Shown here one piece after another: positions 51,557-60,042 of a DNA stretch of 64,000 nucleotides; the stretch's first letter is position 1, and every line of letters begins with the position of its first letter. Made by a program: the position numbers and the translations under genes. The stretch is from Scleromatobacter sp038243995. GTDB lineage: Bacteria > Pseudomonadota > Gammaproteobacteria > Burkholderiales > Burkholderiaceae_C. Below the pieces are notes generated by a model. The model did no database searches and was not told the origin of the DNA. It saw only the letters and a list, made by a program, of their open reading frames with translations. The DNA is taken from NCBI GenBank assembly GCA_038243995.1, contig JBBRTV010000002.1:159226-223225 (forward strand). Direction: 5' to 3'.

Positions 51557-52564
51557 ATGTACGCGAACGCGAGCACTGCCTTCACCATCCTGATCGTCGA
51601 CGACGACAGCGCCGTCCGCGGCGCCCTCGCCGGGTTCCTCGACGCGGCCGGGCACCGGGTGATCGAGGCGCACAACGCCGACTGGGCGCTGGAGCTGTTC
51701 GAGCGCCACCAGCCCGACCTGCTGCTGCTCGACGTGGAAATGCCCGAGCGCAGCGGCTACTGGCTTGCGCGCCAGGTGCGCCAGCGCGAGACGGGGCGCT
51801 GGACTCCCATCATCTTCCTGTCTGCCCATGCCCAGGACGCCGACCTGGCGGAGGGCATCGAATCGGGCGGCGACGATTACCTGGTCAAGCCCGTCTCCGC
51901 GACCGTGCTCGCCGCGAAGCTGCACGCCATGCGCCGGCTGATCGCGATGCAGGCGCGCCTGCTCGAGCTGTCGATCGAGTTGCGCGAGAGCAACCTGCAC
52001 CTGCAGCACCTCAGCGAACACGACGGGCTGACCACGCTGCTCAACCGCCGCGGCTTCGACGACAGGCTGGGCCAGGCGCTGGCGCTCGCGCGGCGCGAGC
52101 AGACCCCGCTGACGCTCATGATCTGCGACCTCGACCAGTTCAAGAACTACAACGACAGCCTTGGGCACAGCGCGGGCGACGAGTGCCTGCGCCGCGTCGG
52201 CGCGATGTTTCGCCAGGTCTGCCGGCGTCCGGGCGACTCGGCGGCCCGCTACGGTGGGGAAGAATTCGCGCTGATCCTGCCGAACACGCCCAAGACGGGC
52301 GCGATGACGATGGCGCGTGCGATCCAGCGCGTTTTCGGGCTCGCCGCGATTGCCCACCCCTCGTCGCCCATCGCCAGCCACGTGACGCTGTCGGGCGGCA
52401 TCACCACCTGCGTGCCCGATGCCCAGACGACGATCGAGGGGCTGATGTTGCGTGCCGACGAGGCGCTCTACGTGGCCAAGGCCAAGGGCAGGAACCGGTT
52501 CTTCAGCTTCGAGATGCAGGTCGACTCCGAAGAGCAACTGGAAGGTGCGGCGAAGCCGTCCTGA
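51557..52564 (+). CDS. Response regulator with GGDEF diguanylate cyclase domain
   Basis: A 335-residue PleD-like protein making cyclic di-GMP. The receiver domain begins FTILIVDDDSAVRGALAGFL, with phospho-aspartate D59 in LLLLDVEMPERSG and the lysine in YLVKPVSATVLA. The GGDEF domain holds the active GGEEF at 233-237, and RPGD five residues before it is a product-inhibition I-site. Output should therefore be active and feedback-controlled. Its cognate kinase is not adjacent. Separate 173-bp gap from rng. Confidence 0.93.
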   Translation: MYANASTAFTILIVDDDSAVRGALAGFLDAAGHRVIEAHNADWALELFERHQPDLLLLDVEMPERSGYWLARQVRQRETGRWTPIIFLSAHAQDADLAEGIESGGDDYLVKPVSATVLAAKLHAMRRLIAMQARLLELSIELRESNLHLQHLSEHDGLTTLLNRRGFDDRLGQALALARREQTPLTLMICDLDQFKNYNDSLGHSAGDECLRRVGAMFRQVCRRPGDSAARYGGEEFALILPNTPKTGAMTMARAIQRVFGLAAIAHPSSPIASHVTLSGGITTCVPDAQTTIEGLMLRADEALYVAKAKGRNRFFSFEMQVDSEEQLEGAAKPS

Positions 52565-52590
52565 GCCGCCCTGAGCCGTGCGGCCAGGCT

Positions 52591-52701
52591 TCAGGCCGTC
52601 CAGCCCTGGGTGCCGATCGCCGCAGCCGTCGCTGCCAGGGTGATCACGGTCGCCGTCAGCAGCGCGGCGAGTCGAAAGAAGAATGAGAGTTGTGGGGTCA
52701 T
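52591..52701 (-). CDS. Possible small membrane protein (36 aa)
   Basis: A minus-strand frame encodes MTPQLSFFFRLAALLTATVI and then a further hydrophobic stretch ending GTQGWTA: a short positively charged turn and one transmembrane helix, as in many small membrane proteins. It lies opposite, in the gap between the GGDEF gene and the NarL-type gene. No clear ribosome site was confirmed. It could be chance in Ala-rich coding-like DNA. Confidence 0.35.
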   Translation of the reverse strand: MTPQLSFFFRLAALLTATVITLAATAAAIGTQGWTA

Positions 52702-52850
52702 GGGATTGCGTCGGCCGGCCGGCTGTGTTCCAAGCCTGGACCATAGCCATCCGGCTGCCCGGCAGGAATACCCGGAACGGGGGATGCTTCCCCGCGTTTA
52801 CAGCGCCGCTGACCCTTGCTCCAATGGGGCATGCCCGGATCCGCACCCCG

Positions 52851-53531
52851 ATGACCGCCTACCCCACACGCATGCTGGTCGTCGACGACGACGAGGCGTT
52901 CCGAGAATCGGTGTGCGCGGCGATCGCGCGTGACGATGCGATGGTGCTGGCCGCCCAGGCGGGCACGCTCGCCACGGCGCGCCAGGCGGTCGCGCGCGGG
53001 GCGTTCGACGTCGCGCTGGTCGATCTCGGGCTGCCGGACGGCAACGGAATCGACCTGATCCGCGAGATCGCGCGTGAGCGGCCGGAGACCGACGTGATGG
53101 TGGTCACCGTGTTCGGCGACGAGGCGCACGTGCTGGCTTCCATCGAAGCGGGAGCGACCGGCTACCTGCTCAAGCGCAGCCTGCACGACACGCTCGGCGC
53201 CACGGTGCGCGAGTTGCGCGCCGGCGGCTCGCCGATCAGCCCGGTAATCGCGCGCCAATTGCTGCAGCGCTTCAGGCGCGGCGTGGCCGAGGCGAAGTCG
53301 CCGGCGGCGACGCCGGTGCCGGTCGAGCTCGTCGACGACGGCGGGCTCTCCGAGCGCGAGCGCGAAGTGCTGTTGTTCATCGCCAAGGGCTTCACGGTCG
53401 GCGAGATCGCGAACATGCTGCACCTGTCCGCCCATACCGTCGCGACCCACGTCAAGCACATCTACCGCAAGCTGGTCGTGCATTCGCGCATCGAGGCCGT
53501 GTTCGAGGCGGGCCGGATGGGCCTGCTTTGA
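52851..53531 (+). CDS. NarL/FixJ-family response regulator
   Basis: A 226-residue transcription regulator. The receiver domain has RMLVVDDDEAFRESVCAAIA, D58 in VALVDLGLPDGNGIDLI and the lysine in GYLLKRSLHDTL. The C-terminal LuxR HTH is LSEREREVLLFIAKGFTVGE and ANMLHLSAHTVATHVKHIYR. It directly precedes a sensor kinase gene (10 bp), its likely partner. ATG 52824 in frame is an alternative start. Confidence 0.94.
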   Translation: MTAYPTRMLVVDDDEAFRESVCAAIARDDAMVLAAQAGTLATARQAVARGAFDVALVDLGLPDGNGIDLIREIARERPETDVMVVTVFGDEAHVLASIEAGATGYLLKRSLHDTLGATVRELRAGGSPISPVIARQLLQRFRRGVAEAKSPAATPVPVELVDDGGLSEREREVLLFIAKGFTVGEIANMLHLSAHTVATHVKHIYRKLVVHSRIEAVFEAGRMGLL

Positions 53532-53541
53532 CCGCCGGCTG

Positions 53542-55494
53542 GTGATCGGCCCGGTGCGTTCCCGTCTCGGCGTTGGGCTGCGCACCCGGGTCCGCGCTGG
53601 CGTGGCCTGCCTGCTGCTGGCCGCCGGCCTGTCGCTGCCGGGCGATCCGGCGGCAGCGGCGCCCGCGGGTGCCGAGGGCGCCAGCGCGGCCGCGCCGGCC
53701 CATGTCGCCTCGGTGCCGGTCGACGCGGGCGACGACCCCGAGAGCCGCGTCGTCACATCGGCCGAGTTCTGCCAGCGCGACGGCGACGCTATCCCCGATG
53801 CGGGCTGCGGCTGGCAGACGGTGCCACTCGCGCATCTCTGGTCGGGCCGGTCGTCGAAGGCGATGTCGGACGGCTGGTTCCGCGTGCACTTCCATCTCGA
53901 CGCGGTGCCCGAGCACGGCCTCGCGCTGTACATCGTCGCCTTCAACCGCAGCGGCCGCTTCTTCGTCAACGGCCATTACATGCGCGAGTTCGGACGCATG
54001 CGCGATCCGCTGCCCCTGAACTGGAATCGTGCGCAGTTCGCCGTGATGCCGCCGAGCCACCTGCGCACGGGCGACAACGAGATCGAGATCCAGCAGCGCG
54101 TCTACCACTGGGAGAAGGGCTGGCTGTCGCCGGTGCGCATCGGCCCGGAGGAGTCGCTTCGACCCGTCTACGAGGCGCGGCGCTTCTGGCAGAACGATCT
54201 CGTGCGCATCCTCGGCACCACGACGGCGGCGTTCGGCGTATTCATGCTGGGCGTCTGGCTGGGCCGGCGCGACCACGCGATGTATTTCTGGTTCGGCTGC
54301 GCGTCGCTGGTGTGGACGGCCATCAGCCTCGACTACTTCGCGCTCGTGGCGCCGCTGCCCGGCCTCGTGTGGGAGAACTTCATCGAGGTCGCGCAGGTGC
54401 TGCGCGCGGTCACGATGTTCGTGTTCGTGCTGCGCTACAGCGGGCGCCGCCTGCCCGTGCTCGAGACTTTCCTGTGGATCTACCTCGCGGCCGGAGCCGT
54501 CGGCATCTTCGGCTTCGGCATGCCGGGCCGCTACGTCGACCTCTGGTACTTCGGTACGCTGCTGTCGTCGCCGTACTTCTTCTGGCTGCTGGTGCGCGAG
54601 GGACTGAAGCACAGCCTGGTCGAAGGCGCGATGCTCGCGCTCGCGGCCGCCGTGCAGATCGTGCTCAGCGGCTACGACCTGTGGCTGTTCTCGCAGCACA
54701 GCTGGACGGACCGGGTCTACCTGGCGCATTTCAGCGCCCCGCTGTACCTGTTTGTCGTCGGCGGCGTGCTGATGAGCCGCTTTCTCGAGTCGCTCAACGC
54801 CTACCAGAAGCTGGCCTCCGTGCTGGAGCAGCGCGTCGGCGCGAAGGCGCAGGAACTGGAGCGCAACTACGAACAACTGGTCGAGGCGCGCCGCAACGAG
54901 GCGATCGCGCTGGAACGCTCGCGCATCATGAGCGAGATGCACGACGGCATCGGCTCGCAGCTGACGCTCGCGCTGTCGCTCGTGCGCAATGCGCAGGGCG
55001 AAGACGGCCGCGTGGCCACCGTGCTGCGCGAGAGCATCGAGGATTTGCAACTGATCATCGATTCCCTGGAGCCGGTCGAGAACGATCTGCTCACCGTGCT
55101 GGGGACGCTGCGTTACCGCCTGCAGGATAGGCTCAGCAAGGGCGGCATCGAGCTGCAATGGAACGTCGTCGACCTGCCGCCGCTGCCGATGCTGACGCCG
55201 CAGAGCGTGCTGTCTATCCTGCGCATCCTGCAGGAGGCCTTCGCGAACGCGCTGAAGCACTCGGGGGCGACGCGCATCGTCGTCTCGACGAGCCTGGTCG
55301 GCACGCAGGGCGTCGACGAGTCGGCCTGCATCAGCATCGTCGACGACGGCAAGGGCATCGACGGCTCGCATGTCGGCCGCGGGCTGGAGAACATGCGGCG
55401 CCGCGCCGCGACCATCGAGGCGCGCTTGAAGATCACGTCGAGGCCGGGGCGCACCGAGGTCATGCTGGAAATCCCGACGTTGCGGTCGGTTTGA
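53542..55494 (+). CDS. 7TMR-DISM sensor histidine kinase (HisKA_3 type)
   Basis: A 650-residue membrane kinase. A signal-like N-terminus leads to a periplasmic jelly-roll-like sensor (about 60-210: WSGRSSKAMSDGWFRVHFHL, GRFFVNGHYMREF), then seven helices (about 215-410), a coiled coil and the kinase core. The phospho-histidine is H467 in IMSEMHDGIGSQLTLALSLV; the ATP lid is ISIVDDGKGIDGSHVGRGLE. This layout is the 7TMR-DISMED2 class, which may sense carbohydrates or other ligands. Start GTG 53542, 10 bp after the regulator gene. Confidence 0.92.
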   Translation: MIGPVRSRLGVGLRTRVRAGVACLLLAAGLSLPGDPAAAAPAGAEGASAAAPAHVASVPVDAGDDPESRVVTSAEFCQRDGDAIPDAGCGWQTVPLAHLWSGRSSKAMSDGWFRVHFHLDAVPEHGLALYIVAFNRSGRFFVNGHYMREFGRMRDPLPLNWNRAQFAVMPPSHLRTGDNEIEIQQRVYHWEKGWLSPVRIGPEESLRPVYEARRFWQNDLVRILGTTTAAFGVFMLGVWLGRRDHAMYFWFGCASLVWTAISLDYFALVAPLPGLVWENFIEVAQVLRAVTMFVFVLRYSGRRLPVLETFLWIYLAAGAVGIFGFGMPGRYVDLWYFGTLLSSPYFFWLLVREGLKHSLVEGAMLALAAAVQIVLSGYDLWLFSQHSWTDRVYLAHFSAPLYLFVVGGVLMSRFLESLNAYQKLASVLEQRVGAKAQELERNYEQLVEARRNEAIALERSRIMSEMHDGIGSQLTLALSLVRNAQGEDGRVATVLRESIEDLQLIIDSLEPVENDLLTVLGTLRYRLQDRLSKGGIELQWNVVDLPPLPMLTPQSVLSILRILQEAFANALKHSGATRIVVSTSLVGTQGVDESACISIVDDGKGIDGSHVGRGLENMRRRAATIEARLKITSRPGRTEVMLEIPTLRSV

Positions 55495-55876
55495 ACCCGC
55501 GCGCCACGGCAGGAGGCCACAGACCGCTCGTGACGTGCACGGCGACCTGACGCCTGGCGAGCCACGACCCTGTGCGATCGAGCCGCGTGGAGTGGCGAAG
55601 CAAATGTCGACGGGTTCGGTCTGTCTCGGTTGTCGCTGTGAGTGTTGTTGCTGACAATGTTGTAACCAAGAGGCTATTCCCTTGTATCCCGGAGCGCTGC
55701 GTGACGTTCAGATGCATTGGCCGCGGCACTGCGCCCCGAGCGCAACGCGCATGGGGGCACCGGCGGCCGTTGCGGCGAACGAACCGCATGTGCGTGCACG
55801 CCAGTCGATGAAGGCGCGGTTGCCGGCGAGCGCGACGTGCGCGCCCAAGAACCGCAGCCGGTGTCCATCGCTTCAA
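55495..55876. other. Gene-free region between sensor kinase and VOC gene
   Basis: No convincing coding frame is found in these 380 bp; frames exist on both strands but have low-complexity or Arg/His-heavy translations. The stretch 55620-55690 is noticeably richer in T (repeated GTTGT words) than the surroundings. Two genes converge here, so a terminator is expected but no clear stem was found. Confidence 0.4.
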
Positions 55877-56341
55877 TCAAGGCGGTGCCGGACGTTTCGG
55901 TTCCCAGAGTTCGATCTTGTTGCCTTCGGGGTCGAGAATCCACGCGAAGCGGCCGTTCGAATCGTCGTCCTCGCGCTTGAGGATGGCGACGCCTTTCGCG
56001 CGAATGCGCACGAGGAAGGCCTCCATGTCGTCGACCGCGTAGTTGATCATGAACGCACCGGTCGACGGCGCGAAGTAGGTCGTCGAGGCGGGGAACGCAT
56101 TCCAGATCAGCGCCGGAGGATGATTGGGCGCGTCATAACGCAGCGCTGCACCGCCCCAGGCATCCAGCGGCAAGCCTAGAACGTCGCGATACCACGCCGC
56201 GAGCGCCTTCGGATCTTTCGCCTTGAAGAACACCCCGCCGACACCGGTGATGCGTCCGGCGGGCTCCGCACTTGCAGATCCGCCGGTACCCGCCATCACG
56301 AGAATTCCCAGGCACAGCATCACGATCGCTCGCAGTATCAT
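55877..56341 (-). CDS. Exported VOC-family (glyoxalase-like) protein
   Basis: A 154-residue protein with a hydrophobic N-terminus (AIVMLCLGILVMAGTGGSAS) like a signal peptide, then one VOC module: ITGVGGVFFKAKDPKALAAW, VLGLPLDAWGGAALRYD, MINYAVDDMEAFLVRIRAKG and FAWILDPEGNKIELWEPKR. Most VOC enzymes are cytoplasmic, so export would be unusual. Metal ligand positions are only partly present (the terminal glutamate in KIELWEP is). Function unknown. Confidence 0.8.
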   Translation of the reverse strand: MILRAIVMLCLGILVMAGTGGSASAEPAGRITGVGGVFFKAKDPKALAAWYRDVLGLPLDAWGGAALRYDAPNHPPALIWNAFPASTTYFAPSTGAFMINYAVDDMEAFLVRIRAKGVAILKREDDDSNGRFAWILDPEGNKIELWEPKRPAPP

Positions 56342-56472
56342 CGCCGCGCTCCTTGAGAGCGTGTGTCACACGCCCCTTCCAGTGTATGCCCGCATCGCAG
56401 GGGCGGCGAATCGATCGGCACCTGCCGTGGCCTGTGCAGGCCTGGCGACGCCTCGGCAAAGCCGAATAGGTA

Positions 56473-56886
56473 TCAGCGCTGCGTCTGCACCGAAAGCGCG
56501 GCCTCCCTGGCAAGTCGCGCCTGCCAGGCGATGAACAACGGCGCACCGGCGATCTCCAGCAACGTGAAGCCGACAAAGGGCCAGGGTGGCAGCCCGACGA
56601 ACACCATCGACAGCAGTCGTCCGATACCCCCGGCGAAGACCATCAGCCATAGCGTACGGAACAGCGTCGTCTCGCGCTCGATGCGCGGGACAAGCCAGAA
56701 CATCGCCAGCCCGGACACCAGCCACAGGCCACCCAGGAAGCGCAGGTTGCTGTCGAGAAGCGGGTGCACCGGCAAGCCGGCGGCAGCGTAGATGGGGTCG
56801 GAAAGTCCCATCATCGTCAGGACCCCGGTGACGACGGGAATGACGCCCAGCAGCCCCAGCGCGATCTGGAGGCGGCGGCGGCTCAT
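56473..56886 (-). CDS. DUF4345-like membrane protein
   Basis: A 137-residue protein with four helices: LQIALGLLGVIPVVTGVLTM, FLGGLWLVSGLAMFWLVPRI, FRTLWLMVFAGGIGRLLSMV and VGFTLLEIAGAPLFIAWQAR. The pattern fits DUF4345. Start ATG 56886 overlaps the previous stop by ATGA, so it is coupled to the upstream membrane protein gene and probably repressed by the divergent TetR. Confidence 0.8.
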   Translation of the reverse strand: MSRRRLQIALGLLGVIPVVTGVLTMMGLSDPIYAAAGLPVHPLLDSNLRFLGGLWLVSGLAMFWLVPRIERETTLFRTLWLMVFAGGIGRLLSMVFVGLPPWPFVGFTLLEIAGAPLFIAWQARLAREAALSVQTQR

Positions 56887-57293
56887 GACAAGGCCCATCC
56901 GCTCGCGTAGAGAACGCAGGCCAGCGCCACGCCGCGGAACGGAATCCTGAAGAAGTAGTGTCGGGCCAGGGCGAGGTAGGCCAACAGCACGGCCATGCCC
57001 AGTGCCTGGAGGAACCGTGAACCGTCCAGCACCTCGGATCGCCACAGGGCCAGGTAGCCATACACCAGCGCGAACGCGATGATGCCCAGGCCGTGGCTGG
57101 CATTGAAGCCCTTGGTGGCCCGCCAGACCGTGGTCTCGCGGGTGATGACAGGGTTCGCGTGCTCCATCGCTGCGCGCACGGCAGGGTCGCGCGGATCGAG
57201 TTTGTTGCCGTGATAGGTGTAGAGCAGGTGGATGCAACCAAGCGAGCCCAGGACGGCAGCGCTGGCGGCGATGAGGATGTTGGCAGCGTGCAT
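56883..57293 (-). CDS. Small membrane protein, four helices
   Basis: A 136-residue integral membrane protein. It has an N-terminal helix (ANILIAASAAVLGSLGCIHL), a charged loop with PVITRETTVWRATKGFNASH, and three further helices (LGIIAFALVYGYLALW, FLQALGMAVLLAYLALARHY, IPFRGVALACVLYASGW). It resembles small uncharacterised 'LIC_13387-like' membrane proteins; a weak match by eye. First gene of a two-gene unit with the DUF4345 gene, divergent from a TetR gene. Confidence 0.72.
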   Translation of the reverse strand: MHAANILIAASAAVLGSLGCIHLLYTYHGNKLDPRDPAVRAAMEHANPVITRETTVWRATKGFNASHGLGIIAFALVYGYLALWRSEVLDGSRFLQALGMAVLLAYLALARHYFFRIPFRGVALACVLYASGWALS

Positions 57294-57387
57294 GGGATGG
57301 CGTCGGTTGGCAGCAGAAAGAGTAATCTATACAGAAGAAAGATGTTGCCATTCTTGGCGCGTATCCTTCTCGTGTCAAGATGTCGCC

Positions 57388-58017
57388 ATGACCGCATCGA
57401 CGACGACCGGGAAGCCGGTCCCCCCGCGCGCGCGGAGCGCGAAGCCGCAAGCCCGCCCCTATCACCACGGAAACCTGCGTGCCAGCCTGCTCGAAGCGGC
57501 AGAGGCCGTGCTGGCCGAGCGCGGCGCGCACGGGCTCACGCTGCGCGATGTGGCCAGGGCGGCCGGCGTCTCGCACGGCGCGCCGTACCACCATTTCGCC
57601 AGTCTGAACGATCTGCTGGTCGCCGTTGCCGAGCGCGGCTTCGTGATCCTCGGCGACGCGATGGCGGCAGCGGTCGCCGTGCCGGACACGCGCGAACGGC
57701 TGCTGCGCGTGGCGCAGGCCTATGTCGACTGCGCGCGTGCGCACCCTGAACGGTTTCGCCTGATGTTCGGCCCGTTGCTGGCCGGCAAGGACGAAAATCC
57801 GGCGCTGAAAAGCGCGGCCCGGCGCGCCTTCGGTTTCTTGCTGGCCGCCGCCCATGCCTACGACGAGAAACAGGGCGCCCGCCTGGCCCTGGCCGGCTGG
57901 AGCCTGGCGCATGGCCTGAGCCATCTGCTGATAGCTGGCGCTTTCCAGGGCCTGCCGATAGAGAAGCAGAACCCCGACACGCTTGCGCGCCAGCTCGGCG
58001 AGCTCATGCTCGGATGA
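57388..58017 (+). CDS. TetR-family transcriptional regulator
   Basis: A 209-residue regulator. The N-terminal HTH is YHHGNLRASLLEAAEAVLAE and GLTLRDVARAAGVSHGAPYH, ending HHFASLNDLLVAVAERGF. The C-terminal domain resembles the WHG/TetR_C_33 type (AHPERFRLMFGPLL). It is divergent (94 bp) from the two membrane genes, its most likely targets. ATG 57388 precedes the extended Pro/Arg-rich N-terminus. Confidence 0.93.
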   Translation: MTASTTTGKPVPPRARSAKPQARPYHHGNLRASLLEAAEAVLAERGAHGLTLRDVARAAGVSHGAPYHHFASLNDLLVAVAERGFVILGDAMAAAVAVPDTRERLLRVAQAYVDCARAHPERFRLMFGPLLAGKDENPALKSAARRAFGFLLAAAHAYDEKQGARLALAGWSLAHGLSHLLIAGAFQGLPIEKQNPDTLARQLGELMLG

Positions 58018-58107
58018 ATTCGGGCCCTGCGACCGCCGCCGTGGTGACGAGCCACGAGAGCGGGCCGAGCGGCAGTGCCGCGCAGGCGGGGCGCGCGTCG
58101 ACCGGAT

Positions 58108-59862
58108 TCAGGTGCCGCGGAACTGCATCGAGTGGAGCCGCGCATACAGGCCGCCCGCGGCGAGCAATTGCGCGTGGGGCCCCTGTTCGACGATGCGGCC
58201 GTTCTCCATCGCGATGACGCGGTCGGCATGCTCGATCGTCGAGAGCCGGTGCGCGATGACGAGCGTCGTGCGGCCCGTCATCAGGACTTCCAGCGCCGAC
58301 TGCACCGCGCGCTCGGACTCGGAGTCGAGCGCGGAAGTGGCTTCGTCGAGGATCAGGATCGGGGCGTCTTTGTAGATCGCGCGGGCGATGGCCAGGCGCT
58401 GGCGCTGGCCGCCCGAGAGCTGGGTGCCGTTGTGGCCGATCTGCGCATCGAGGCCGCCCGGCATCGTCAGCACGAAGTCGAGCAGGTTCGCGCCCGCGAG
58501 CGCTTCGCGCACGCGCGCGACGTCGATCTCGGCGCCGAGCGCGACGTTGGCCGCCACGCTGTCGTTGAACAGCACGACGTCCTGGCTCACCAGCGCGAAC
58601 TGGCTGCGCAGCGCACGCATGTCGTAGGCGGAGATCGGCGCGCCGTCGAGGAGGACGGCGCCGCTCGTCGGCTCGACGAAGCGAGGCAGCAGGTTCACCA
58701 GCGAGGTCTTGCCGGCGCCGGAGGGGCCGACGAAGGCGACCGTCTCGCCGGCGCGGATGGACAGCGTCACGTCGGAGAGCGCGGAGACCTGCGTGCCGGC
58801 CGGCACGTCGGAGGAGCCCGTCGCGGCATAGCGCAGGCCGACATCGCGGAACGCGATGTCGCCGCGCACGCGCGCCGGCGCCAGCGACCCGCCGCGCTCG
58901 ACCGGGATCGACTCGATCAGCTCGATGCCGCGTTCCATCGCCGCCGTGCCGCGGGTCAGCGGCGCCATCACGTCGGAGAGATGCTTGAACGGCTGGATCA
59001 GCAGCAGCATCGAGGAGATGAACGCGATGAAACCGCCCACCGTCGTGTGGTCGGTCGTGCTTTGGCGCAGGGCCATCATGATCACGGCGGACAGCGCGAT
59101 GGCGGCAAGCACCTGCGTCACCGGCGTCATCAGCGAACCGGCCGCCGACTGCTTCATCGCCAGCCTGCGCATCAGGTTGGCGCTGGCATCGAAGCGCTTC
59201 GTCTCCTGCACCGCGGCGCCGTGCAGGCGCACGATGCGCCAGGCGAGCACGTTCTCCTCGACCACATAGGCGAGGTCGTCGGTCGCGTTCTGCCCGGCGA
59301 CGGTGAGCTTGTGCAGGCGTTTGCTGACGATGCGCACCAGCGCCCCGGTGATCGGGAACAGCACCACGATGAACAGCGTCAGCTTCCAGTCGAGGTAGAG
59401 CAGGTAGGCCATCAAGGCGACGGCGGTGAGCGAGTCGCGCACCAGTACGTTGACCGAGCTCATGAGCAGATTGGCGCCCTGCTGGATCTCGTAGACGAGG
59501 CCGTTGGTGAGGCTGCTGGTCGTGTTCCTCGAGAACAGCGCGGGCGCCGCGCGCAGCATGTGCGAGAACATCGCGGTGCGCATCGCCAGCACGGCGTTCT
59601 GCGAGCCCAGCGTCAGGCCGTAGTTGGCAACCCAGCCGGCGCCGCCACGCACGATGAACAGGGCGACAATTGCCAGCGGGATCGACCAGATCGGCAGCAC
59701 GCCGGCCTTGAAGCCGCGGTCCATCAGAGCCTTCAGCAGGATCGGGATCACGGGCTCCGTCGCCGCGGCGATGATCAATCCGACAGCGGCCAGCAACATG
59801 GGCGGCCGGCTGTTGCGGAAGTAGGGCATCAGGCGCCCGAGGCGCTGCTTCAAGGAATTCAT
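58108..59862 (-). CDS. msbA: Lipid A export ATP-binding/permease protein MsbA
   Basis: A 584-residue half-transporter that flips lipid A-core across the inner membrane. Six helices in residues 20-310 are followed by the nucleotide-binding domain with Walker A GPSGAGKTSL, the ABC signature QLSGGQRQRLAIARAI and Walker B ILILDEATSALD. Stands alone on the minus strand, divergent from tolB. Confidence 0.95.
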   Translation of the reverse strand: MNSLKQRLGRLMPYFRNSRPPMLLAAVGLIIAAATEPVIPILLKALMDRGFKAGVLPIWSIPLAIVALFIVRGGAGWVANYGLTLGSQNAVLAMRTAMFSHMLRAAPALFSRNTTSSLTNGLVYEIQQGANLLMSSVNVLVRDSLTAVALMAYLLYLDWKLTLFIVVLFPITGALVRIVSKRLHKLTVAGQNATDDLAYVVEENVLAWRIVRLHGAAVQETKRFDASANLMRRLAMKQSAAGSLMTPVTQVLAAIALSAVIMMALRQSTTDHTTVGGFIAFISSMLLLIQPFKHLSDVMAPLTRGTAAMERGIELIESIPVERGGSLAPARVRGDIAFRDVGLRYAATGSSDVPAGTQVSALSDVTLSIRAGETVAFVGPSGAGKTSLVNLLPRFVEPTSGAVLLDGAPISAYDMRALRSQFALVSQDVVLFNDSVAANVALGAEIDVARVREALAGANLLDFVLTMPGGLDAQIGHNGTQLSGGQRQRLAIARAIYKDAPILILDEATSALDSESERAVQSALEVLMTGRTTLVIAHRLSTIEHADRVIAMENGRIVEQGPHAQLLAAGGLYARLHSMQFRGT

Positions 59863-60042
59863 GGGGGTGGGGCGGCGCGTCGAACGGTCCCCGCGGTGAG
59901 GCTCAAGCGGCGCATTATCGAACCACGGCGGCGTTCGCGGTGGGCGTACTGGGCAGGTCCTGATCTTGCTGCCTACAATGGGTTTGACTTCGCGTCATGC
60001 TGAAACCGGAACTATCCGACTCAAAAGGGTTCTCCTACATAC

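Noticed and set aside
55460..55876. Minus-strand 138-codon frame after the VOC gene
   Set aside because: Translation is Arg/His-rich with Thr repeats, overlaps the 3' end of the kinase gene and has no recognisable start context.
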